Assembly: GCA_023411575.1 (NCBI GenBank)
Contig: JAEYOP010000043.1
Location: 1-64,000 of the forward strand
DNA: 64,000 nucleotides
Direction of reading: 5' to 3'
DNA from: Bacillota bacterium
Lineage (GTDB): Bacteria; Bacillota; Clostridia; Acetivibrionales; DTU013
Shown here: in pieces, positions 51,347-59,362 of the stretch
How the letters are laid out: each line of letters starts with the position of its first letter
Numbering within the stretch: position 1 is the first letter of the stretch
Program-made: the position numbers and the translations under genes
Notes under the pieces: model-generated
The model's database searches: none
Seen by the model: only the letters and a program-made list of their open reading frames with translations
Told to the model about the DNA's origin: nothing

Positions 51347-51356
51347 GTGATATAAT
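51328..51356 (+). promoter_or_regulatory. nrdDG promoter
   Basis: TTGACC (51328-51333), 17-nt spacer, TATAAT (51351-51356). The NrdR box covers the -35 and spacer, so NrdR with dATP would block RNA polymerase. The leader to nrdD is over 200 nt. Confidence 0.8.
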
Positions 51357-51593
51357 GTATTTGAAATTAGCAGGCATTGCTAAAATACATGATTACATAC
51401 AAGAGGATAAAGGGTTATGACAGAGTACAAAAGGCTGCTCCTTTCTGTAATATCCGTATCGTAGATCATTCGCCATATTCTCAAACCTCCACGAAAGGAA
51501 TAGGTTGTTTTCGGCCTATTCCTTTCCGGCTCGTAAGCTGTATGAAATAAAATTCAATAATACTACTGAAAAGACGAAGGGAGCACGAAAATT
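51357..51593 (+). other. Long nrdD leader with small ORF and hairpin
   Basis: An ATG at 51417 opens a 15-codon frame (MTEYKRLLLSVISVS) ending at 51464, preceded weakly by AAAGGG. An inverted repeat GGAATAGG/CCTATTCC (about 51498-51526) follows without a T-run. It may be a leader peptide plus attenuator-like hairpin, or chance. No known riboswitch class is recognised (no cobalamin box). Confidence 0.35.
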
Positions 51594-53921
51594 ATGATTA
51601 CCAAGATACGAAAGAGAGACGGAAGGGAAGCCCCCTTTAATATAGAAAAGATTGCGAACGCAATCAATAAAGCGCTGAACGCAACGGGCGGCAGGGATTA
51701 TGAAACGGCCCTGAAGCTTGCGGAAAGAGTCGTTGACTATCTTGAGAAAAATCTGCGGAATAAGGCTCCCACTGTTGAAGAAATCCAGGATGCGGTGGAG
51801 CGGGTCCTCATTGAAGCGGGACACGCCCGCACGGCGAAGGAATTCATCCTTTACAGGGCCGAGAGGACGCGGATCCGCGAGATGGATACCCGCCTGATGA
51901 GGGTGTTTGAAGAACTGACCTTCAAGGATGCCAAGGACAACGACCTGAAGCGGGAGAACGCCAACATCGACGGCGACACCGCCATGGGCACCATGCTCAA
52001 ATACGGCTCCGAGAGCGCAAAGCAGTTCTATGAAATGTTTGTTATTGATCCGAAATATACGGCGGCTCACAAGGAAGGCGACATCCATATCCATGACATG
52101 GACTTTCTTGCGCTGACGACCACCTGCTGCCAGATTGATCTGGACCGGTTGTTCCAGCACGGCTTCAGCACCGGGCACGGGATTCTCAGGGCGCCCAACG
52201 ACATCCACAGCTTTTCGGCGCTGGCCTGTATTGCCATTCAGTCCAACCAGAACGACCAGCACGGGGGACAAAGCATTCCCAATTTCGACTATGCCATGGG
52301 CAAGGGCGTTGCCAAAACCTATGTGAAGCTATACAGGCAGAACCTTTTAAAGGCGTTTGAACTGCTGGCGGAAGGCCGCAGCATCGAAGCCGAGGTCCTG
52401 GGCGTTTTCGACAAGATGGGCAAGGAGAAGAACCTGGTTCCGACCCTGAATCTGCGGGACGGATACACCAAGCATGAAACGGCCCTTCTCAAGGGCATTG
52501 TCGGGGACGACGCCATCATTGCGAAAGCGCAGGAGTTCGCCCGCAAAAAGGCCGAGACGGAAACGGACCGCAATACCTTCCAGGCAATGGAGGCGTTCGT
52601 GCACAACCTGAACACCATGCACAGCCGGGCCGGGGCGCAGACGCCCTTCAGCTCCATCAACTACGGAATGGACACGTCGCCGGAAGGCCGGATGGTTATC
52701 AAGAATATCCTGCTTGCGACGGAAGCGGGCCTTGGCAACGGAGAAACGCCGATTTTCCCCATTCATATCTTCCGGGTAAAGGACGGGATCAATTTCAACG
52801 AGGGAGAGCCGAACTACGACCTGTTCAAGCTGGCCTGCAGGGTCAGCGCCAAGCGGCTTTTCCCGAACTTCTCGTTCCAGGACGCGCCGTACAATTTGAA
52901 ATATTACAAGCCGGGCCGCCCGGAGACGGAAATCGCCTACATGGGCTGCAGGACAAGAGTCGTCGGAAATGTGTACGACCCGTCCAGGGAAACGATCTTC
53001 GGGCGCGGCAATCTGAGCTTTACCACGATCAACCTGCCGAGGGTCGGCCTGAGAAGCAACAAAAACATCAATTTCTTCTTTGAGGAGCTGGACAAGAAAA
53101 TCGACCTGGTGATCGGGCAGCTGCTTGAGCGGTTTGAAATACAGGCGCGCAAAAAGGTGAAGAATTTCCCGTTCCTGATGGGACAGGGCATCTGGATGGA
53201 TTCGGAGAAGCTCGGTTGGGACGATGAAATACGCGAGGTGTTGAAGCACGGCACGCTGACCATGGGCTTCATCGGGCTGGCCGAATGCCTGAAGGCGCTG
53301 ACCGGGAAGCACCACGGCGAATCCGAGGAAGCGCAGAATCTCGGCCTGGAAATTGTCGGGTACATGAGGAGGCGTATGGACGAAGCCAGCCGGAAATACG
53401 GAATGAACTTTACGCTCATTGCCACGCCGGCGGAAGGAACGTCGGGCAAGTTCGTCAAGCTTGACCGGAAAATGTTCGGCGTCATCGAAGGGGTCACGGA
53501 CAGGGAATATTATACGAACAGCTTCCATGTACCGGTATATTTTGAAACCAACGCCTTTGAAAAGATCCGGCTGGAGGCCCCGTATCACGAGATGACCAAC
53601 GCCGGCCATATTACCTACATTGAAATGGATGGGGACCCGACGCAGAACCTGGAAGCCTTTGAAAAGGTGATCCGTTATATGAAGGAATGCAATATCGGCT
53701 TCGGCTCGGTCAATCATCCGGTGGACAGGGACCCGGTCTGCGGATTTACCGGCATTATCGGCGACACCTGCCCGTCCTGCGGCAGAAGCGAGGACGAGAT
53801 CCGTTTTGAAAGGATCCGCCGCATCACGGGGTATCTTGTGGGCACCGTGGAACGGTTCAACGATGCGAAACGGGCGGAGGAGAGAGACAGGGTCAAGCAC
53901 TCGATGGGGGCGGCCGTATGA
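51594..53921 (+). CDS. nrdD: Anaerobic ribonucleoside-triphosphate reductase (class III)
   Basis: 775 aa. N-terminal ATP-cone (TKIRKRDGREAPFNIEKIAN), large catalytic barrel (HIHDMDFLALTTTCCQIDLD, FSSINYGMDTS), a C-terminal Zn site (VCGFTGIIGDTCPSCGR) and the glycyl-radical motif with Gly746 in RRITGYLVGTVERFN. Reduces NTPs to dNTPs without oxygen using formate as reductant. AAGGGAG precedes ATG 51594. ATGA overlap with nrdG. The ATP cone and upstream NrdR boxes both give dATP feedback. Confidence 0.96.
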   Translation: MITKIRKRDGREAPFNIEKIANAINKALNATGGRDYETALKLAERVVDYLEKNLRNKAPTVEEIQDAVERVLIEAGHARTAKEFILYRAERTRIREMDTRLMRVFEELTFKDAKDNDLKRENANIDGDTAMGTMLKYGSESAKQFYEMFVIDPKYTAAHKEGDIHIHDMDFLALTTTCCQIDLDRLFQHGFSTGHGILRAPNDIHSFSALACIAIQSNQNDQHGGQSIPNFDYAMGKGVAKTYVKLYRQNLLKAFELLAEGRSIEAEVLGVFDKMGKEKNLVPTLNLRDGYTKHETALLKGIVGDDAIIAKAQEFARKKAETETDRNTFQAMEAFVHNLNTMHSRAGAQTPFSSINYGMDTSPEGRMVIKNILLATEAGLGNGETPIFPIHIFRVKDGINFNEGEPNYDLFKLACRVSAKRLFPNFSFQDAPYNLKYYKPGRPETEIAYMGCRTRVVGNVYDPSRETIFGRGNLSFTTINLPRVGLRSNKNINFFFEELDKKIDLVIGQLLERFEIQARKKVKNFPFLMGQGIWMDSEKLGWDDEIREVLKHGTLTMGFIGLAECLKALTGKHHGESEEAQNLGLEIVGYMRRRMDEASRKYGMNFTLIATPAEGTSGKFVKLDRKMFGVIEGVTDREYYTNSFHVPVYFETNAFEKIRLEAPYHEMTNAGHITYIEMDGDPTQNLEAFEKVIRYMKECNIGFGSVNHPVDRDPVCGFTGIIGDTCPSCGRSEDEIRFERIRRITGYLVGTVERFNDAKRAEERDRVKHSMGAAV

Positions 53922-54568
53922 GCAGTATTGATATGAGAACGGATGTATGGGGACAAATCGGCGGGGCGGAAGGACAGGTGCACAGTCCGGCTTTACCGCT
54001 GCCTCCCACTGCGGGGCAGCCTGTTTATTCCATTATACCTCCCGTTGTACCGGAAACGAAGCCCGTAATCCTCCGGATTGCAGGCATTGTCAGGGAATCC
54101 ATCGTCGATGGGCCGGGGATCCGGCTGACGGTTTTTACGCAGGGCTGCAAGCACCGCTGTCCCGGCTGCCACAATCCCCAGACCCATGATTTCGCAGGCG
54201 GCGAGCAGGTAGAAGCGGATACGATCCTGAGGCAGATCAAAAGAAACCCCCTGCTCGACGGAATCACGCTCAGCGGAGGGGAGCCGTTCGAACAGGCGGA
54301 GGCCTGCAGCGAGCTGGCGAGGGCGGTTCACGCATTGAAGCTGAATGTGATGATATACAGCGGATATACGTTTGAGGAGCTGCTGGCCGGTATGCCGGAG
54401 CGACCCGGGTGGAAGGCGCTGCTGGAAGAAACGGACATCCTGGTGGACGGACGGTTTGAGCTCGCACGCAAGAGCCTGATGCTGAAATTCCGGGGCTCGG
54501 AGAACCAGCGCATCCTGGATGTAAAAAAATCGTTAAAGGAAGGCAAGGCGGTTCTGGCAAATATATAG
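53918..54568 (+). CDS. nrdG: Anaerobic NrdD-activating radical-SAM enzyme
   Basis: 216 aa. Radical-SAM cluster CKHRCPGC after VDGPGIRLTVFTQG; GGEPFEQAEAC is the SAM-binding GGE motif. The core starts near residue 50; residues 1-50 are a Pro-rich extension (SPALPLPPTAGQPVYSIIPP) not found in usual NrdG of about 155-170 aa. No other start fits the ATGA overlap with nrdD and there is no Met near the core. It installs the glycyl radical on NrdD. A terminator follows. Confidence 0.94.
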   Translation: MSSIDMRTDVWGQIGGAEGQVHSPALPLPPTAGQPVYSIIPPVVPETKPVILRIAGIVRESIVDGPGIRLTVFTQGCKHRCPGCHNPQTHDFAGGEQVEADTILRQIKRNPLLDGITLSGGEPFEQAEACSELARAVHALKLNVMIYSGYTFEELLAGMPERPGWKALLEETDILVDGRFELARKSLMLKFRGSENQRILDVKKSLKEGKAVLANI

Positions 54569-54578
54569 GAAACGGATA

Positions 54579-54612
54579 GGTGCTGCAAACGGAACACTGC
54601 AGTGCCTTTTTT
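54579..54612 (+). terminator. Terminator after nrdDG
   Basis: GGTGCTGCA pairs with TGCAGTGCC (two G-U pairs) around AACGGAACAC, followed by TTTTTT. Confidence 0.75.
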
Positions 54613-54781
54613 ATGGATTCCGAAGACTTTCCGGCGATTCCTGCGTATTATGGGTGGATTTGACATGGCACCGGATGAAATTATTTTATAAAATTTCTAA
54701 TATACGGAACCTAATTCTGTTGCAACCCGTCTATTAGTATGCTTGTATTTTTATGCTTTATAAAAGGAGCTTGAGTACAAC

Positions 54782-55543
54782 TTGGAAACGATTATTGAAC
54801 TGAACAACCTGAGGAAGGTCTACAGGGTTGGAAATGAAAAGGTGGTTGCGCTGGACAACATCAACCTGAGCATAGGAAAGGGAGAGTTCTGCTGCCTTTT
54901 GGGGACTTCCGGCTCAGGCAAGTCCACCATGCTCAACATGATGGCCGGTCTTGAAAAGCCGACCAGGGGAACGATCCGGATCAAGGGCGAGGCCATCGAG
55001 AAGATGAACGAAAAAAAGCTGGCCCGCTTCCGGCAGGAGCATCTCGGCTTTGTGTTCCAGTCGTACAATCTTTTGCCGATGCTTACTGCGGTGGAGAATG
55101 TCGGTATGCCCCTCACGTTTAAGGGAATCTCCAAAACGAAAAGAGAAAAAAAGGCCAGGGACATGTTGAAAGCGGTCGGACTTTCGTCCCACGAAAAGCA
55201 CAAGCCGTCCCAGATGAGCGGCGGCCAGCAGCAAAGGGTCGGCATCGCCAGGGCCTTTGTCGGCATGCCGGAAATCGTGTTTGCCGATGAGCCTACGGGG
55301 AACCTGGACTCCAAAACCACCAGGGAAGTCATGTCCCTGATCACCCAGATGGCGAGGGAGAACAACCAGACCCTGGTTATCGTGACCCACGATCTTGAAA
55401 TAGCGAAGTATGCGGACAGGATCGTCCATATTCTGGACGGAAATATAGAAACAATAGAGATTATAAAGAAAGCCGGGGAGGTTTCAAATGAAGAGGTTGA
55501 CAGTAATAGGAATGATTCTGGCGCTGTGCCTGCAGTTGTTTAG
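54782..55543 (+). CDS. ABC transporter ATPase, MacB/LolD type
   Basis: 253 aa: Walker A GTSGSGKST, Q-loop FQSYNLLPM, signature MSGGQQQRVGIARA, Walker B EIVFADEPTGNLDSKT, H-loop VTHDLEIAKY. Start TTG 54782 with GGAG about 12 nt upstream; no ATG is available before the first strand. The last 20 residues after the core are charged and overlap the start of the next gene by 56 nt. Belongs with the FtsX-type permease two genes on. In this class ATP drives mechanical work across the envelope (mechanotransmission) or export. Confidence 0.93.
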   Translation: METIIELNNLRKVYRVGNEKVVALDNINLSIGKGEFCCLLGTSGSGKSTMLNMMAGLEKPTRGTIRIKGEAIEKMNEKKLARFRQEHLGFVFQSYNLLPMLTAVENVGMPLTFKGISKTKREKKARDMLKAVGLSSHEKHKPSQMSGGQQQRVGIARAFVGMPEIVFADEPTGNLDSKTTREVMSLITQMARENNQTLVIVTHDLEIAKYADRIVHILDGNIETIEIIKKAGEVSNEEVDSNRNDSGAVPAVV

Positions 55544-57896
55544 CGGTACGGTTGCATTCGGGGCGACACCTAATTTGAGGGTGACCTATGAATTGCCGGA
55601 TAAAGAGACGGAGATTTTTGAGGGCGGCGAGTTCCAGCTGAATCTGAAATGTGAGAATTTGACCAGCCAGGAAATTACGGATGTCACGGTTGATATTAAT
55701 GATGACGCGTCTTCATTTTACTGGTACCATTCGGCATCCTTCAGCCCGATAGCTGCTTCAACAACCAGGACGATTAATATTCCCAAACTGGTTTATGAGG
55801 GGAAAGGCAAATATCTTGCTTTGAAGTTTACATACAAGCTTGGCGGTACCGCTACATCAGAAGACTATGTCGTTTACATCAGTGAAGCTCATTCCAGCGA
55901 TACGAGCTCAGGCGGTACGGGAGGCTCCGATACGTCCAAATTGATCCCGAAGCTCGGTACAGCCAGCGGGAACAGCATTCCGACCATTACTGCGGGCAAT
56001 TCCCAGACGGTTACTTTCCCGATTAAAAACAGCAGCATCTATCAGGCGAAAAATATTACCATGACGCTTAAGATGGTTGACGAGGCGAAAGCGCCGCTCA
56101 TCCTTGAAGACCTGGATCTCAGGCAGACGGCCGACCTGATAAATGGAAACGATATACTGCCGGTAACGTTCAATATCAGGATATTAAAAACAGCGCCGGA
56201 TGGTCTATACGCATTAAAGCTCAACTATTCCTTCCAAAGTGCTTATAACTATGATTTTGAGCAATCCGAGACAGTGTATATCAGGGTAAAAAATGATAGT
56301 ATCAGCCCCAAGCTTACGGTCGATAATGTTGTCGTCAGACAGGCAGCCGCAACTTCTTCCGGTATTACTCTGGATCTTAAATTGAAGAACATCGGCGGAA
56401 TATCGGCCAAAGATATAAAAATAACGTTGAAAGGCCTAAAAAGCGGAGGTTTCACGACCCTTAACGCAACAGATGTAAAATATCTGAACAAAATAGAAGG
56501 CAATGGAAATGCAACGGTAAGCTACCAGCTGCAGTTGCCGGCTTCTTCCGCCACAGGCGCCAATGAGCTCTCGGTGAAAATGGATTACAAGGACGATACC
56601 GGAACGGCTTATTCCGATGAAAACCAGATCTTCGTCCCCATGGGGGAAGGGGAGGATACAAAGCCGTCCATTTCCTTTGACAAGATTTCTTCTCCCCAGG
56701 AAATTCTGACGGCAAACAAGGACTTTCAGATTTCGCTGGATTTGAAAAACAATGGCGGCACCGCGGCCAAAAACGTTAAAGTAACCATCACGACGGACAA
56801 GGAAATCATCACGAAATCCCTGAGCCCGGTCTATATCGACAAGCTTGATTCCAAGGCGGTCAAGTCGGTGACATTCAAGCTGTTTGCAACCGATGAGGCG
56901 ACCACCAGGAATTATCCGCTGGCGGTCAATGTGGAGTACGAGGACCTTTATGGAACCAAATATACCGCATCCCAGTATGTCGGCGTCTACGTGGAGAACG
57001 GTACGACCAAGACGGTGCCAAGGATTATTGTGGACAAATATTCCATCGATCCGGCCACAGTTCAGGCGGCGTCGGATTTCAAGGTAACCATGTCCTTCCT
57101 GAATACAAGCAAGACAACGGCCGTGTCGAATATCAAGGTTTCCGTCACCTCGGACGACGGCACCTTTACACCGACCGACTCCGGAAATACGTTTTTTATA
57201 GACGGCATCGCCAGCAAGGAAAGCGTTGAAAAGGAACTGACCCTGCATGTCAAGCCGGACGCGGAACAAAAATCCTATGTATTGACCGTAAACTTCGAAT
57301 ATGAAGACGAAAAGGGAAATCCATATACCTCCAAGGAAACAATGAGTGTACGCGTCCTTCAGAATCCCAGACTGATGACCGGCGAAATCAGCTTGCCGCC
57401 GGAAGCTTACGTCGGACAGCCGCTTTCGATCTATATCGATTTTTACAACATGGGCAAATCAACCCTTTACAATATGATGGTCAAGGCGGAAGGCAATTTC
57501 CAGGGACAGAACCTGAACTATTACGTCGGAAACTTTGCTTCCGGCAGTACGGATTCCTTTGATACTTCGGTTACGCCCACGTCGCCGGGCGCCCTGAACG
57601 GAAGCGTGGTATTCTCTTTTGAGGATGCCAACGGAAAGGTGACGGAAATCCGGAAGGACTTTACGGTCAATGTCATGGATATGCCGCAGCAGCAGGGCGT
57701 CATGCTGGATGAGAACGGAATACCGATCGACAAGGGGGCTATGGTAAACGGCATGCCGGGCCAGATGCCGGGTCAGAAGCCGAACCTGCTCCTTTATGCC
57801 ATACCGGCCGGGGTGGTAATCGTTTTGGGGATCGTCACCTTCATAATCCTCCGGAAGAGGCACAAGAGAAGGAAGGAAATGAGTCTGGATGAATAA
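55488..57896 (+). CDS. Large secreted CARDB/COG1361-type membrane-anchored protein
   Basis: 802 aa. Signal peptide (MKRLTVIGMILALCLQLFSG, then AFGA), about six repeated Ig-like CARDB/COG1361 modules of 110-130 residues (for example NKDFQISLDLKNNGGTAAKN, SDFKVTMSFLNTSKTTAVSN, GQPLSIYIDFYNMGKSTLYN), a Met/Gly-rich linker (MVNGMPGQMPGQKPN) and a C-terminal membrane helix with RKRHKRRKE. ATG 55488 has GGGGAGG 6-7 nt upstream. It overlaps the ATPase by 56 nt and the permease by 8 nt, so it is a fixed part of the transporter. It takes the place of a MacA/HlyD-like adaptor. Ligand unknown. Confidence 0.85.
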   Translation: MKRLTVIGMILALCLQLFSGTVAFGATPNLRVTYELPDKETEIFEGGEFQLNLKCENLTSQEITDVTVDINDDASSFYWYHSASFSPIAASTTRTINIPKLVYEGKGKYLALKFTYKLGGTATSEDYVVYISEAHSSDTSSGGTGGSDTSKLIPKLGTASGNSIPTITAGNSQTVTFPIKNSSIYQAKNITMTLKMVDEAKAPLILEDLDLRQTADLINGNDILPVTFNIRILKTAPDGLYALKLNYSFQSAYNYDFEQSETVYIRVKNDSISPKLTVDNVVVRQAAATSSGITLDLKLKNIGGISAKDIKITLKGLKSGGFTTLNATDVKYLNKIEGNGNATVSYQLQLPASSATGANELSVKMDYKDDTGTAYSDENQIFVPMGEGEDTKPSISFDKISSPQEILTANKDFQISLDLKNNGGTAAKNVKVTITTDKEIITKSLSPVYIDKLDSKAVKSVTFKLFATDEATTRNYPLAVNVEYEDLYGTKYTASQYVGVYVENGTTKTVPRIIVDKYSIDPATVQAASDFKVTMSFLNTSKTTAVSNIKVSVTSDDGTFTPTDSGNTFFIDGIASKESVEKELTLHVKPDAEQKSYVLTVNFEYEDEKGNPYTSKETMSVRVLQNPRLMTGEISLPPEAYVGQPLSIYIDFYNMGKSTLYNMMVKAEGNFQGQNLNYYVGNFASGSTDSFDTSVTPTSPGALNGSVVFSFEDANGKVTEIRKDFTVNVMDMPQQQGVMLDENGIPIDKGAMVNGMPGQMPGQKPNLLLYAIPAGVVIVLGIVTFIILRKRHKRRKEMSLDE

Positions 57897-59259
57897 GATC
57901 GACCTGGTAAGGCTTGCTCTGAAAAATTTTTGGCGGCGTAAAACAAGGTCCATTCTGACGATCCTCGGCGTAGTGATCGGGACGGCCTCCATCGTCGTCA
58001 TGCTTTCTCTCGGCATCGGAATGAATGAAAGCTTTAACGAGCAGTTGAAAAGCATGGGCAGCTTGAACGTCATTGATGTCAATACCTACTATTTCCCGCA
58101 AAATGCGACCGGAATGGTGCAGGTCAAGGAGACGAAGCTGGACGACAAGGCCATCGCCCAAATCGCCGCCATTGACGGCGTAGAGGCGGTAACACCCTTC
58201 CTCCAGACTTCTCTGAAGCTGGTATCGGGGAAATATACGACCTATGCCAATATCATGGGGATCGATCCGGCTTCCCTGGAAGCCTTCGATTTTAAAGTCG
58301 CTTCGGGGAGGCTCCTGACGTCGGAGGATACCAGCGCTCTGCTTTTTGGAAGCCAGACGCCATATAACTTTTATAACCCGAAGGCGTCGGGCGGAGGCGG
58401 AAGAATGTTCTTCATGTACGGCGGAGGCGGGGGGAAGGATGCAGAAAAGCCCAAACCGCCTGTCGATGTGCTGAATGACAAGATGGTCATGACCTTTGAC
58501 ATGAGCTACGGCGAGCGGAAATCGGTGGGCATGGTGGTCGGCAATGAGAACAGCAAGCCGGCGAAGCTCTATAAAACAAAAGGGATAGGCATCCTGGAGG
58601 ATTCCCAGGACGAAAAGGCCTACTCCATTTATATGAATATCACCTATCTCAAGAAATTGATCAAGGAAAACGAAAAAAACCAGAGTACGGGCGGCGGCGG
58701 ACGGGTGAAGAGCCAGACGGACAGCTATCAGCAGGCAAAAGTGAAGGTGAAGAACATCAACGACGTGCAGGCCATCCAGAAGAAGATCAACGAGTTGGGC
58801 TACGGCGCCAGCAGCCTGGCGGATATGCGCGAAAGCATGCAGAAAACCTCCGCGACCATGCAGGCGGTGCTCGGCGGCATCGGCGCCATTTCGCTGCTGG
58901 TTGCGGCGCTGGGCATTACCAATACCATGATCATGTCCATCTATGAGCGTACCCGGGAAATAGGCGTAATGAAGGTTCTCGGCTGCCTGCTCGGCGATAT
59001 CCGCAATCTGTTTTTATTCGAAGCGGGGGTGATCGGCCTGGCCGGGGGATTGGCCGGCCTGGTGTTCAGCTATGGAGCCTCCGCCATATTGAATAAATTT
59101 GCGGGGGGCTTTTACGGCGGAGGAACCATCTCGGTCATACCGGTCTGGCTGGCGCTTTTGTCGCTGGGCTTTGCAACGCTGGTCGGACTGATCTCCGGCT
59201 TTATGCCGGCAAGACGGGCAATGAAGCTCAGCGCCCTGGAAGCCATAAAGACAGAATAG
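57889..59259 (+). CDS. ABC permease, MacB/FtsX type with glycine-rich loops
   Basis: 456 aa. TM1 near residues 20-42 (ILTILGVVIGTASIVVML), a large extracellular MacB_PCD domain, then three C-terminal helices (ISLLVAALGITNTMIM, YERTREIGVMKVLGCL, FMPARRAMKLSALEAIKTE). The extracellular domain holds two glycine-rich inserts, one near residues 163-182 (GGGGRMFF, YGGGGGKD) and one near 266 (STGGGGRVK), unusual for the family. Overlaps the CARDB gene by 8 nt. A strong terminator follows. Confidence 0.9.
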   Translation: MNKIDLVRLALKNFWRRKTRSILTILGVVIGTASIVVMLSLGIGMNESFNEQLKSMGSLNVIDVNTYYFPQNATGMVQVKETKLDDKAIAQIAAIDGVEAVTPFLQTSLKLVSGKYTTYANIMGIDPASLEAFDFKVASGRLLTSEDTSALLFGSQTPYNFYNPKASGGGGRMFFMYGGGGGKDAEKPKPPVDVLNDKMVMTFDMSYGERKSVGMVVGNENSKPAKLYKTKGIGILEDSQDEKAYSIYMNITYLKKLIKENEKNQSTGGGGRVKSQTDSYQQAKVKVKNINDVQAIQKKINELGYGASSLADMRESMQKTSATMQAVLGGIGAISLLVAALGITNTMIMSIYERTREIGVMKVLGCLLGDIRNLFLFEAGVIGLAGGLAGLVFSYGASAILNKFAGGFYGGGTISVIPVWLALLSLGFATLVGLISGFMPARRAMKLSALEAIKTE

Positions 59260-59290
59260 AAAATGCATTATCTCAGCGGAAACAAAAAGC

Positions 59291-59330
59291 AACTCCCGCC
59301 CTGGTCCGACTGGACTGGGACGGGAGTTTT
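59291..59330. terminator. Bidirectional terminator between the ABC operon and the acyl-CoA ligase
   Basis: AACTCCCG-CCC-GGTCC pairs with GGAC-GGG-CGGGAGTT around a short GACT loop; T-rich on the plus side (TTTT) and on the minus side. It serves the two convergent genes. Confidence 0.8.
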
Positions 59331-59362
59331 CGTGTGCGCGCGGCACGCGCGCGTTCTACGTT

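Noticed and set aside
51490..51540. Hairpin in the nrdD leader as a B12 riboswitch or classical terminator
   Set aside because: No cobalamin box is visible and no T-run follows the stem.
55870..55960. Ser/Gly-rich segment in the CARDB protein as a sortase or proteolysis signal
   Set aside because: It has no LPxTG-like motif and lies between folded modules, so it reads as a linker.
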